From JAZKFT01 sp965246935 (GTDB taxonomy: Bacteria > Bacteroidota > Bacteroidia > Chitinophagales > Chitinophagaceae), in NCBI GenBank assembly GCA_965246935.1, contig CBDFGC010000037.1, positions 310,001 to 374,000 of the forward strand: a stretch of 64,000 nt of DNA, given 5' to 3'. The number at the start of each line of letters is the position of its first letter. Position 1 is the first letter of the stretch. Below, one piece after another: positions 34,747-43,580 of this stretch. The notes beneath the pieces were generated by a model. That model had not been told where the DNA came from, did no database searches, and saw only the letters and a program-made list of their open reading frames with translations. A program made the translations under genes and the position numbers.

Positions 34747-36669
34747 TTATACAACCGGTACATGAATGGCAATAAGTGTTCCCTGGCCTGGTGTGCTGTT
34801 AAATTCCACTGTTCCTTTTAAATAAGCAATCCTGGTTTCAATATTTTGCAACCCGATTCCATGCTGGTCTTTCCGGGACGTGTCGAACCCTTTCCCATTA
34901 TCCTCAATCGTAATGCTGATACCATCCTGGTCTTTAATCAATGAAATATCGAGATGGTTAGCTCCGCTGTGTTTAATGACATTGTTTACACATTCCTGCA
35001 CCACCCGGTACAGCACGGTTTCTGTATTCGTATCAATGCGTTCGTTTAAGCCTTCGCTGTACAAATCCACCTTTAATACACGGGTATCTATTTTTTCTAC
35101 GAATTCCCGGATGGCGGAGGCAAGCCCCCGTTTCAATAAAGCATTCGGCATCATCTGGTGGCTTACCGTTCGCACTTCTTTACAGCTTTCATCTACCAGG
35201 GCCATGCTTTTTTCGTAAGCCGCTTTTTGGTTGGTGCTGGTAAACGGAATTTCATTTTCAATAGCTGATAGATTCATTTTGGCGGCACTCATTAGCTGCC
35301 CTACCCCATCATGCAATTCCAGCGCAATGCGCCGGCGTTCACCTTCTTCCGCCTGTAATACGGCACGGGTTGAGAGATCCTGCTGCCTGATAATTTCGGC
35401 TTGTAATTTCTTCTCCTGCCGGAGTTTATAACGGCGATAGTAGGAATAACTTAGTAACGAAATCAATACCAACAACGCTATGGAACCAAACAGGAAATAA
35501 TTTTTTTTGGCCAGATCAAAACGCTGCTGCTCAATAGTGTGTTCCTTTTTTTCAGCTTCATACTTTTCAGTCATTTCCGCCACCGTTGCCGTTTGTTCAT
35601 TTTTCTCCAATACATCCCGCAGACTATCATAGGTTTCAAAATAACCTAATGCCTCTTTAAAATTACTTTGTAAACGGCCTGTTTTATATAAGCCATAATA
35701 GGCGGCGCTTTGCTCCTCCATATCTTTGCTGTCCAACGCCAACTGCAACGCTTTACGGTAGTGCGGGCCAGCACTTATTGCATCTTTTAATTCAACGTAA
35801 GCATCACCCATAAATACATGCAGTGCGTCCTGGTGGGCCATGTAAGCAACGGTATCATATATCTTTTCTGCTTCTTTGTAATTGGCAAGTGCTTCTGTAA
35901 ATCTTTTTTCTTCAAACTGGGCTTTACCGATTTCGGTATAAGCCACAGCAATCATGTTGATATACCGCAAAGCTTTAAAAACCAGGTTCGCTTTTTCGAA
36001 CCAGGTGATGGCACTGTCGTTTTTCCCTTCATTTCGGTAGGCAAAACCTAAGGAGCCATACGTTTCGCCGAGATCACCGGAGTCCTTCAGCTTTTCAAAA
36101 ACTTCAATGGATTGCCGGTAAAAAACTTTTGCTCTTTTGTAGTCGAGGTCCTGCAACACCAGGTTGGCTTTTTTCCGTATTACGTTAGCTACGCCTTTTT
36201 CGTCGCCTGCCGCTTCGGAAAACTGTTGTGCCAGGTTGTAGTGCTGCATGGCCTCCGGGTGTTTGGATTGCCGTAAATAAATAAGCCCGATATTAACGTT
36301 GAAGCTGCTTTGCCAGCGGAGGTCTTTCATTTCTTTCGCCTGCGCTATCCCTTTACTGTAATAAAATATGGCGCTGTCAAATTTTGATGCATTATCCATC
36401 AGTGCACCTTTACCCAAATTAACGCTAAGCATGCCACGCCTGTAACCTGCCTTTTGGGAGCGGGCTTCCGCAGTTAGAAAATATTGCATGGCTTTTTGCT
36501 GATCTGCATCCGATACGGCGAAACCTAAGTCTGTGGTCAGTTCTACAATGGCACTATCTGAAGTAGCCACCGCTAATTGTTTCTGAATGTCTTCCATCTT
36601 TTGATGGTTTTGTGCGCTTGCAGGCCGGGCAAATAGCAAACTACAAATGAGGAAGTGAAAAAACTTCAT
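34747..36669 (-). CDS. TPR-containing sensor histidine kinase (HisKA_3)
   Basis: 640 residues. Signal peptide about 1-19 (ARPASAQ). Residues about 30-380 are tandem TPR repeats (for example KGVANVIRKKANLVLQDLDY, LGETYGSLGFAYRNEGKND), which act outside the cytoplasm as the sensor. One membrane helix (YFLFGSIALLVLISLLSYSY, about 395) and a coiled coil link to the HisKA_3 helix ERRRIALELHDGVGQLMSA with phospho-His 453, and a HATPase domain (ECVNNVIKHS, EDNGKGFD, GIGLQNIETR). Typical Bacteroidota layout. Ligand unknown. Pairs with the response regulator downstream. Confidence 0.93.
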   Translation of the reverse strand: MKFFHFLICSLLFARPASAQNHQKMEDIQKQLAVATSDSAIVELTTDLGFAVSDADQQKAMQYFLTAEARSQKAGYRRGMLSVNLGKGALMDNASKFDSAIFYYSKGIAQAKEMKDLRWQSSFNVNIGLIYLRQSKHPEAMQHYNLAQQFSEAAGDEKGVANVIRKKANLVLQDLDYKRAKVFYRQSIEVFEKLKDSGDLGETYGSLGFAYRNEGKNDSAITWFEKANLVFKALRYINMIAVAYTEIGKAQFEEKRFTEALANYKEAEKIYDTVAYMAHQDALHVFMGDAYVELKDAISAGPHYRKALQLALDSKDMEEQSAAYYGLYKTGRLQSNFKEALGYFETYDSLRDVLEKNEQTATVAEMTEKYEAEKKEHTIEQQRFDLAKKNYFLFGSIALLVLISLLSYSYYRRYKLRQEKKLQAEIIRQQDLSTRAVLQAEEGERRRIALELHDGVGQLMSAAKMNLSAIENEIPFTSTNQKAAYEKSMALVDESCKEVRTVSHQMMPNALLKRGLASAIREFVEKIDTRVLKVDLYSEGLNERIDTNTETVLYRVVQECVNNVIKHSGANHLDISLIKDQDGISITIEDNGKGFDTSRKDQHGIGLQNIETRIAYLKGTVEFNSTPGQGTLIAIHVPVV

Positions 36670-36805
36670 AGTAGAATATTAGATGATGCCTGCATTGCAC
36701 AGGCAATTACTGGTAAAAGGCGACTGACTTAGAGAGCATATGGGTTCTTTTTCACAAACCCGGCAATCGTTGTATGAAAAAGCTGTCTTTACAATAGAAT
36801 ATAAA

Positions 36806-37087
36806 TCATCGTTTTTTCCTGGCGGAACGGTCGTAAAATTCCGGTTCTTTATTTTGAATCCACTTAATAAATTTCGCAATATCCTGCTGTTGTTGCAACC
36901 GCTCTATCGTATGGTAATACCGCTTTAATTCTGTTTCGGTTAACACAGCATGAATTTTATCATGACATATTTTATGCAGCACAATGGTTGAGGTGCCTTT
37001 GCCACCCTTACTTACGGGTAGTAAGTGATGTCGGTTGCAGGGGTTGGCCAACGGGCGCCCACACAAGGGGCAATAATCAATGGGCAA
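36806..37087 (-). CDS. HNH-type nuclease-like protein
   Basis: About 93 residues. Cys pair CPLCGRPL, then RHHLLPVSKGGKGT and VLHKICHDKIHAVL make a beta-beta-alpha metal HNH motif (His-His ... Asn-like position filled by K/I-C, ... His). The C-terminal half is helical and basic. No ATG fits the N-terminus; TTG at 37087 is the first usable start in the open frame. Short stand-alone HNH proteins like this are common in Bacteroidota and their targets are mostly unknown. Confidence 0.75.
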   Translation of the reverse strand: MPIDYCPLCGRPLANPCNRHHLLPVSKGGKGTSTIVLHKICHDKIHAVLTETELKRYYHTIERLQQQQDIAKFIKWIQNKEPEFYDRSARKKR

Positions 37088-37157
37088 AGCGCAATAGGCA
37101 ATATTTTAATAAATACCAAGATAAGAATGGCAACAGGTACGGATCCTTTTGAAGGAA

Positions 37158-37484
37158 CTATTGGTGCCCAGGCTGTGCGGTTCCGAATATTTCCTGCCAG
37201 CCCAACATACCACCGGTAAGGTTAGCTACGTGCTTAAAACCCATGGTTTCTAAAAGCAACCCGGCCTGACCGCTGCGGTTACCGCTGCGGCAGTAAACCA
37301 CTACTTCGTCTTCCTTCCAGTCTTCAATCGGATCTACATTCATTGCCTGCAACTGCCCCAGCGGATGTAAGGTTCCGCCAATATTGAATTCTGCATGTTC
37401 ATACGGTTCCCGTACATCCAGCAGGTGAATATTTTCACCGTTATCGAGGCGTGCTTTCAGTTGTTCAACACTCATTATTTTCAT
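37158..37484 (-). CDS. rhodanese-like sulfurtransferase
   Basis: 108 residues, single domain. LLDVREPYEHAEFNIGG and the active-site loop VVYCRSGNRSGQAG with the persulfide-forming Cys, then LTGGMLGWQ. Moves sulfane sulfur to an acceptor. The short CRSGNRS loop is the ordinary sulfurtransferase type. Cytoplasmic. Confidence 0.93.
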   Translation of the reverse strand: MKIMSVEQLKARLDNGENIHLLDVREPYEHAEFNIGGTLHPLGQLQAMNVDPIEDWKEDEVVVYCRSGNRSGQAGLLLETMGFKHVANLTGGMLGWQEIFGTAQPGHQ

Positions 37485-37562
37485 AAGCTGTGTATTAGTT
37501 TACAAGTTTACAACTTTCTGCATAGCTATACCATTTTATCAGGAATAAGAGAGGGCCGGAAT

Positions 37563-38438
37563 CTAATCTCCGTCTTTTGGCTTTGTCTTTTTAGGTTTCT
37601 TTTTGTCATTATCTGCATTTCCTTCCTCGCTATCTTCTTCACGGGTTACGGCTTCTCTTCCTATCCATAGATCAATACTCTGCCCTTCCCGTATCATATT
37701 TACCTGAAACCGGCCCAATTCATCCGGTTCGGTTTTAATTGGTGGATTTTGTTTGGTAACATAAGCATGTAGTGTATCAGTAATACCGGCTGAATAGATG
37801 GGTGCACCAATATTCAGGTTCATGCCTGACAGTGTAGCTTTGGCTTCTTCAAACGTCATCCCTACCAGGTTCGGCACCTTAAATTCGTCTTCGCCCAGGC
37901 CGCTGCCCAGTACAAAGCTGATGGTGCTGCCCATAAATATTTTAGTGCCGGCAGTAATGTTGTGCCCCTGGTAAAGCTGTTCCATTACCGCATCTTTGGC
38001 AATATCCGGTTTGCGGGTCGTATCACCCAGCTTAAGGCCCAGTTGTTTCAGATACATTTCTGCATTCCGAAAAGAAAATCCAACCATATTGGGCACTTCA
38101 ACCAGTGGTGGCGCCGACCGGTTGACCGTAAGATATACCAACCTGTTTGATTTCACCATCATTTCGCCTTCGGGGCTTTGCTTGATAACAGAAAGCGGTG
38201 CCAGCGTATCAATGTACAGGGAGTCCTGTACTTCCACCTTAAAGCCCTTGCCAATGAGAATTTGTTCCGCCTGTGATAATGATTTGCCTTTTACGGACGG
38301 TACCTTGTCGTACTCACCATGATGAGTGATATACCCCAACGACCACAAAAATCCAATAATCAGCAGCGCTACCAATGCAATAGCAGCTAATAAATTTACA
38401 ATGAAATGCTGACGGGTAAGGAATCTGAACACAGGCAA
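37563..38438 (-). CDS. membrane-anchored three-PASTA-domain protein
   Basis: About 291 residues. One N-terminal membrane helix (VNLLAAIALVALLIIGFLWS), then three PASTA domains (about 45-110, 112-180, 187-262; openings VPSVKGKSLSQAEQIL, VPNMVGFSFRNAEMYL, VPNLVGMTFEEAKATL), and a charged Lys/Glu-rich tail. PASTA domains bind muropeptides or the beta-lactam core; without a kinase domain this is a stand-alone envelope protein. It lies directly downstream of ddl, which supports a cell-wall role. The start is TTG at 38438 (or GTG at 38432); no ATG is available. Confidence 0.88.
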   Translation of the reverse strand: MPVFRFLTRQHFIVNLLAAIALVALLIIGFLWSLGYITHHGEYDKVPSVKGKSLSQAEQILIGKGFKVEVQDSLYIDTLAPLSVIKQSPEGEMMVKSNRLVYLTVNRSAPPLVEVPNMVGFSFRNAEMYLKQLGLKLGDTTRKPDIAKDAVMEQLYQGHNITAGTKIFMGSTISFVLGSGLGEDEFKVPNLVGMTFEEAKATLSGMNLNIGAPIYSAGITDTLHAYVTKQNPPIKTEPDELGRFQVNMIREGQSIDLWIGREAVTREEDSEEGNADNDKKKPKKTKPKDGD

Positions 38439-38454
38439 ATAAATTTGAATGGCG

Positions 38455-38470
38455 GCCCGCCGCGGCGGGC
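38455..38470. repeat. 16-bp perfect GC palindrome
   Basis: GCCCGCCGCGGCGGGC is perfectly self-complementary and strikingly GC-rich for this genome. It lies between the ddl and PASTA genes, which are probably co-transcribed; it might attenuate or process the message. Confidence 0.6.
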
Positions 38471-38503
38471 GGCGTTAATGTATGAAAACGAAAATAGTAA
38501 CCG

Positions 38504-39499
38504 TTAATTATTTGGTACCGGTAGTACTGCTTCAATTAACCCGGTGTAAAAATCTTTTAGGCTCCAGCCGCGGGCTATTACCTGTTGCGGTACAATGCTG
38601 GCAGCGCTTTGGCCGGGTACCGTATTAATTTCCAGCATATAGGGCTTCTGTTTCTCCTCGCTGTAAATAAAATCAATGCGTACCACGCCGTTGCAATTAA
38701 AGATGTGATAAATCTTTGTGGCGGCAGTCCTTATTTTTTCGGCAATCCTTTCATCCACCTGCGCCGGTGTTACTTCCCGGCTTTTACCCTGGTACTTTGC
38801 TTCATAGTCAAAAAATTCATTTTGGCTGATCACTTCCGTCATTGGTAACGTTTCCACACGACCGTTTATACGGCAAACCCCAATCGTAAACTCCCTTCCA
38901 CCAATGAATTCTTCCATTAAAACCTGGTCATCTTCCGCAAATGCTTTATCTAATGCCGGTTGTAAATTTTCTTTCTGGGCCACTTTACTCATGCCAATAG
39001 AGCTGCCGCCGTTGTTGGGCTTCACAAATACCGGCAATTGTAGTTGCGAAGGGATGCTTTCAATATCAATCGCCTCTCCTTTAAAAAAATGCAAAGATCT
39101 GGCAACTGCAATACCGCTAAATGCCGCTACCGCCACTGTGTGGCGCTTATTAAAAGTAATGGCCGAAGTAGCCGCACTACAACCGGTGTAGGGAATTTTT
39201 AGTAGGTCGAAATAGCCCTGTAGTTTTCCATCTTCTCCCGGTGTACCATGGATACCAACAAATACCGCTGCAAATGATACAAGTTTGCTAACGGTGTTCA
39301 GGGTAAAATCGGCCTTGTTCACAGCCACTTGTGAGCCATCGTCCCAACTATAAAACCAACCATCGGGCCGCATATCAATTTTGTAAACATCGAATTTATC
39401 GCGGTCAAGATTGGATTCGATGATTTTGGCACTTTCGTAGCTGATGGCAGCTTCAGCGCTATAGCCGCCGGTTACAAAGGCAATGGCAGGTTTGTGCAT
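38504..39499 (-). CDS. ddl: D-alanine--D-alanine ligase
   Basis: 331 residues. FVTGGYSAEAAISYESAK opening, GIHGTPGEDGKLQGYFDLLK with the conserved HGxxGE(D)G, ATP-grasp core KPNNGGSSIGMSKV and MEEFIGGREFTIGV, and the metal-binding RIDFIYSEEKQKPYMLEINT with PGQSAASIVPQQ. Makes the D-Ala-D-Ala dipeptide for peptidoglycan. The PASTA protein gene is downstream on the same strand. Confidence 0.95.
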   Translation of the reverse strand: MHKPAIAFVTGGYSAEAAISYESAKIIESNLDRDKFDVYKIDMRPDGWFYSWDDGSQVAVNKADFTLNTVSKLVSFAAVFVGIHGTPGEDGKLQGYFDLLKIPYTGCSAATSAITFNKRHTVAVAAFSGIAVARSLHFFKGEAIDIESIPSQLQLPVFVKPNNGGSSIGMSKVAQKENLQPALDKAFAEDDQVLMEEFIGGREFTIGVCRINGRVETLPMTEVISQNEFFDYEAKYQGKSREVTPAQVDERIAEKIRTAATKIYHIFNCNGVVRIDFIYSEEKQKPYMLEINTVPGQSAASIVPQQVIARGWSLKDFYTGLIEAVLPVPNN

Positions 39500-39689
39500 A
39501 ATGGCAGGTAGCTGATAATTAAGGCTGCAAAATAGATGGAAAACGGATTAGCTGCGGCTAAATTTGCGCAAGCCGTTGGCTGGCTGATCTGGTAAACAGA
39601 TAAGAAATGAATTGATTTTAGAAACATTTTTTTATGCTGACAAAATCAGCAACAGTTTCAAAAGGTGTTCACAAACAAACGATTGCCTT

Positions 39690-39957
39690 ATGCCAAATGA
39701 GTATGATAAGATTTTAAGGGAAATTTTTAAAGAGCCAAAAGGCAATTTACTACGCTTGTTGCTACGGAAAGATACCGTTAGCATCCGGCCTCTGATACCT
39801 AAAGTGCAGCAAACGATTCTTGAAAGAGAAACAGATACATTAGCAGAAGTAGCCACTGCTGAAGGCAAACAATTTTTTGTTCATACAGAGGGGCAATCTA
39901 CGAATGATAGGCAGCTGCCATGATAAGTTACTATTCGGAAATTTACTGGTAAAAAAT
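39690..39957 (+). pseudogene. truncated Rpn/PD-(D/E)XK nuclease-family remnant
   Basis: From the ATG at 39690: EYDKILREIFKEPKGNLLRL, KVQQTILERETDTLAEVA and QFFVHTEGQSTNDRQLP, the N-terminal part of the Rpn-like recombination-promoting nuclease/transposase family (H-x-E-x-Q metal site). The frame ends after 77 codons at 39923; one frame over, MISYYSEIYW continues the family pattern for a few residues and then stops. The C-terminal two thirds are absent. Probably a dead fragment. Confidence 0.65.
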
Positions 39958-40039
39958 GAGCAGAATCAAAGAAATAGTCAAAACTATTCAAGTGTTACAG
40001 ACCTGATATTTTTAATTAATTCACTATGCTAACTGTTTG

Positions 40040-41329
40040 TTACCCTGCATACCGCTTTAATTTTTCTAACATTTCCAGTTGTTTATATCTTTCAGCTATT
40101 TGCAAAGCATTGGTTTCACCATTCAGCTTTGTTTCATGCAGGGTGTTAATATCCGGTTTCAATGTCAATAAAAAATCGAAGATTTCCTGCTTGTCACCAA
40201 TAATCGCATTCTCTACGTTAGTGTACTCATCATTCATGGTATTCACATCAAAAGGATAGGTAAACAGGAATTTCAACATAGGTAAATTTCCGTTATAAAT
40301 GGCAGAATAAATCATTGACACATTAGCCGTGTCTATTGCAAAACCTTTATTCACCAGCAATTTTATTGCGTCAAAATTATTTTCTGATGCCAGCCAATAT
40401 AAAGTTTCACTGGTTTGATCTTTCTCTTTAGTCAATCCGTTTTGGATCAGGTAGTCCAGCAACACTGTATTATTGTTATTTACAACATTTTCTGTAATAA
40501 AACTTACCAGCGTATCAAAACGCGGTTTGTATTGTGTTACCCCCTTTTTTACCAGATCGGTTCTGTTACTTCGGGTTAAGATATCCACTGCCCTATTAGC
40601 GTTCATGCCATCCTGCATCAGCGTTTGCAACATTTCAGGGCTGTGTATATCCCAGTCGAATGCATATGTAAACATCTCTGGTTTATCTTTTAACAGCAGG
40701 TGAACCATTTCCGGTTTATTATGAGTAAGCAGGTACTCAAAAAGACATTTCTGTTCACCCGGTAATTTTACCTCCCATAAACGGTAATTCTGAGAAGCTT
40801 CGTCTTCAAAAGCTTTTTTGTCATCGGTATCCACAACCACCTTTAATGTTTGTAAATTCTTTTCTGTTTGCTTTTCGGATATATATGCCTTGCCCTGTCT
40901 GATGAACGGAAGTGTCGCACAGCTAACAATAGCCAATGTATAAATGGTGGTGGCAATTTTTTGAGATTTTCCAAATACAAATTCAGATGTTACCTGGTTT
41001 TTAAATATTAATTTATTGATACGGGAAGCACTAAGCATGATTAGTACAACCAATACATTAATGATGAATGTGGATATATAGAACACAGGGTATAAATCAC
41101 TGAAATCAAGTTCGCCATGTTTTGAGCCGCCACCCACCAGCGCCACCATCAGCACAAACACCATGATGGCAGCTGCTGTGGCTACCACCCATGCAGGAAA
41201 TTGCAGACGAAAAGCCTTATTAACCAGGTTAAAAATAACAGCAGCTATCAACATCACAACAATGTTGATAGGAATATAGAATACTAAGAAAAATAGGATG
41301 CCAAATAAATCGCCAAACAAATTGTTCAT
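40040..41329 (-). CDS. membrane protein with C-terminal ankyrin-like repeats
   Basis: 429 residues. Four membrane helices in the first 150 residues (IPINIVVMLIAAVIFNLV, WVVATAAAIMVFVLMVALVG, FYISTFIINVLVVLIMLSAS, IATTIYTLAIVSCATLPF), then a soluble domain of ankyrin-like repeats (CLFEYLLTHNKPEMVHLLLK, YWLASENNFDAIKLLVNKGF, SAIYNGNLPMLKFLFTYPFD, ALQIAERYKQLEMLEKLKRY). It likely docks partner proteins at the inner membrane. No close neighbour gene; function unknown. Confidence 0.75.
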   Translation of the reverse strand: MNNLFGDLFGILFFLVFYIPINIVVMLIAAVIFNLVNKAFRLQFPAWVVATAAAIMVFVLMVALVGGGSKHGELDFSDLYPVFYISTFIINVLVVLIMLSASRINKLIFKNQVTSEFVFGKSQKIATTIYTLAIVSCATLPFIRQGKAYISEKQTEKNLQTLKVVVDTDDKKAFEDEASQNYRLWEVKLPGEQKCLFEYLLTHNKPEMVHLLLKDKPEMFTYAFDWDIHSPEMLQTLMQDGMNANRAVDILTRSNRTDLVKKGVTQYKPRFDTLVSFITENVVNNNNTVLLDYLIQNGLTKEKDQTSETLYWLASENNFDAIKLLVNKGFAIDTANVSMIYSAIYNGNLPMLKFLFTYPFDVNTMNDEYTNVENAIIGDKQEIFDFLLTLKPDINTLHETKLNGETNALQIAERYKQLEMLEKLKRYAG

Positions 41330-41813
41330 AATGGTTTATTTAAAGTATTCAGCCATGCCGCTACAGAAGTTTTAAATTTAATCGCCTGCTTCGTACACCG
41401 GCAACGTATGGCTGGGAATACAGTAAAGCGTGCTACCTGAGTTGTGCAATACAAATAAAAGATAGAAAAATGCCTGTATGTGGCCGAATTTATCCCCGGT
41501 AACTTATCGATAGCAGTTGGCTCGGACTGGTATATATCCGGTGAACCTGTTTTTGCAGATAACTGCGGAAGTCGTAGCCTTAATGATGTTTCAGAAAATC
41601 GACAACAGGTTAGCAACAGTCAGCTTTCATGGCAACCAATTGATTTGGTAAACAGTTGAATGACTGGCAATTGAAAGACGCTATCCGGTAAATAAATGGC
41701 TAATAGCTTATAAGAAGGCTTTGTAACGCCATCGGAAAAAAGAGCCTTCCGTTGATCGCTTCATGGATTGTAATACCTGATGAAATGTATCCATTTATGA
41801 TTCAGCAAGGAAC
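41330..41813. other. 484-nt gap with a possible ORF remnant
   Basis: No confident gene. On the plus strand the frame 41462-41659 reads VAEFIPGNLSIAVGSDWYIS and SRSLNDVSENRQQVSNSQLS before a TGA, which looks protein-like but has no start codon or recognised family, so it may be a gene remnant. The rest shows no repeat or promoter I could support. Confidence 0.3.
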
Positions 41814-42404
41814 TCAATCCTCAATGCTATAACCAATTGGCTTAAAAGCATAATTGTTACTCATTTCTGCGGAACAAGCCGTCATGCCAATAATCAGGTC
41901 CATTTTTGCTTCCAGCACTACATAATCACCAGCCTTACTTTTAGGCGGCAGTACGGCAATAGCGCCGGTTTGCCCGTTCACATCTACATTCATAAAAATA
42001 TTGAAACAGATAGGAATATGATCTTCTGTAATGCCATAAGGTGCCAGCGCCGCAATTAGGTTTCCCAGGCATCCCCGGTGGGGTTGCTCATGGCCGTAAA
42101 TAATGCGGAAAGTATCGGCGCTACAGGGCGTCAATAAAAAGTCATGACGGCCAACGGTATCTTCAATCAGTTCAAACATTACATTGCTGCGGTTACTATA
42201 AAACAGGTGCCCCTTAGTCAGGAAAATAGTTTCGGCATAATCAATCGTTCTGCCACTTGACAGGTACTCTGCTGTATCGGCACTGTTGAAACAAATAAAG
42301 TCGGATACCTGCTCACCCTGCGGATCAACGACCCGAAGATGCTGTCCCTTTTTCAGTAGAAACGCCGTCCCGCTGCGTGGCGGAATAATCTGTAGTTGCT
42401 GCAT
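41814..42404 (-). CDS. DUF1989 / urea-carboxylase-associated family protein
   Basis: 196 residues from the ATG at 42404. IPPRSGTAFLLKKGQHLRVV, QVSDFICFN, LTPCSADTFRIIYG and CFNIFMNVDVNGQTG match the DUF1989 fold, whose Cys- and His-containing face includes TPCSAD and HRGCLGNL. Members sit next to urea or guanidine-metabolising enzymes, but the reaction is not established. It overlaps the upstream YqcI/YcgG gene by 80 nt, so the two are translationally linked. Confidence 0.85.
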   Translation of the reverse strand: MQQLQIIPPRSGTAFLLKKGQHLRVVDPQGEQVSDFICFNSADTAEYLSSGRTIDYAETIFLTKGHLFYSNRSNVMFELIEDTVGRHDFLLTPCSADTFRIIYGHEQPHRGCLGNLIAALAPYGITEDHIPICFNIFMNVDVNGQTGAIAVLPPKSKAGDYVVLEAKMDLIIGMTACSAEMSNNYAFKPIGYSIED

Positions 42405-43065
42405 GTTTGATTTTTAAGGGACACTGCCATTCATTGTTGTACTGCCGGCCGCTGTACTGATATACCTCAGAAGATTTTCCAAAATCGTCCAGCATCGGAT
42501 TAACAGACCCTGCATACGACAGGTCTCTTTTCCGCACAATGTTTTTCATTTTATTGTACTGTTCTGCTTCTTTCAGTTTTACAAACAGTGCATGGGGATT
42601 AAAGGTAAGTACCGGGTAGGCAAACTTGCGTGCAGGCCGGCTGCTGTTTGGATGCAGGCCTATAACGAAGAAAGCTTCTTCCTTGATGCTAAAACTAAAG
42701 TTCTCAGACGCAGGATCTGCATCAACCCGGGCATCATATCCGTAGTGTACAGCATCCAGGTCGGCCAATGCCTGCAGGCGTTGCCACATCATCCCATCGA
42801 AGGTTTGCTCATCCGCAATCAGGGGTAACTGAAAAATGACAGCCGCAGAATGGAACACATCGGTCTTGGTTCTAAATTCATCTATAAAGCGGTAAAGGAA
42901 ATTTAGTATGGCTGCATCATCTTTCGGACAGGCCATGTGCCCTGCTACAAAACAAGCTACCTGTTGCCGGGCTGCAGCCTCCCTTGCTGCAACACAGGGG
43001 AAGTCTTTATTTTTCAAAAAATTCAGGTACTGAAGGGTAACGTCGTTTTCACATATCTCAATCAT
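42325..43065 (-). CDS. YqcI/YcgG family protein (heme-dependent N-hydroxylase-like)
   Basis: About 246 residues; the ATG at 43065 is preferred to an in-frame TTG two codons earlier. FPCVAAREAAARQQVACFVA, FIDEFRTKTDVFH, FSFSIKEEAFFVIGLHPNSS and RPARKFAYPVLTFNPHALF match the YqcI/YcgG family. A studied member, GntA of the guanitoxin pathway, is a heme enzyme that N-hydroxylates a guanidine substrate. The last 26 codons overlap the DUF1989 gene. Upstream, across a 515-nt gap, lies an ATP-grasp gene in the same direction. A small-molecule role is likely, the substrate unknown. Confidence 0.82.
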   Translation of the reverse strand: MIEICENDVTLQYLNFLKNKDFPCVAAREAAARQQVACFVAGHMACPKDDAAILNFLYRFIDEFRTKTDVFHSAAVIFQLPLIADEQTFDGMMWQRLQALADLDAVHYGYDARVDADPASENFSFSIKEEAFFVIGLHPNSSRPARKFAYPVLTFNPHALFVKLKEAEQYNKMKNIVRKRDLSYAGSVNPMLDDFGKSSEVYQYSGRQYNNEWQCPLKIKHAATTDYSATQRDGVSTEKGTASSGR

Positions 43066-43580
43066 ATACAAGCTGCTTAATGGGATATTACCTGCCGCTT
43101 TATAGAAACGTTTCAGCTTCGTTCAGCAAGTAATCAAAGTACATTAAACAAATTGAAGACCGGGATTAGCAGTTGAAAATCATAGGAGCATTATAAGAGA
43201 CTTTACACACCATCGATATTTATTAAGGCAGAGAACACATTTCTTTATTAACATTATTATTTTCCTAAAAATTTATTCGTTTACATCTAAATTTTTATGA
43301 AGTCGTGTATTTTATTCACCTTACAACTTGTATGGTATGTGGAAAAATAAATGTTTGCGCTTACCGATAAAATGGAATGTTCTGTTTACCAGTTTGGGGT
43401 AAATTATTTCAACAACCTGCTAAATGTTCCTCCGTTTAGCAATACTTTCCAGACAGGAATTTTTTATAAAGTATTGATTCATAATTAAATGATAGATAAT
43501 ATCGTTTGTTTCTATTCTTCTGATTCTTTATAACCTGTGACATTACCGGGATGTTAACTGAGGCATTCTTTCCACCGTTC
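43066..43580. other. 515-nt AT-rich gap
   Basis: No gene on either strand and no strong hairpin. It holds the promoter region of the YqcI/YcgG gene on the minus strand, but no TAnnTTTG match with correct spacing was found. Confidence 0.4.

Noticed and set aside
41326..41616. 96-codon minus-strand frame beside the ankyrin gene
   Set aside because: Low-complexity, no family resemblance and it overlaps the real gene start; more likely chance.
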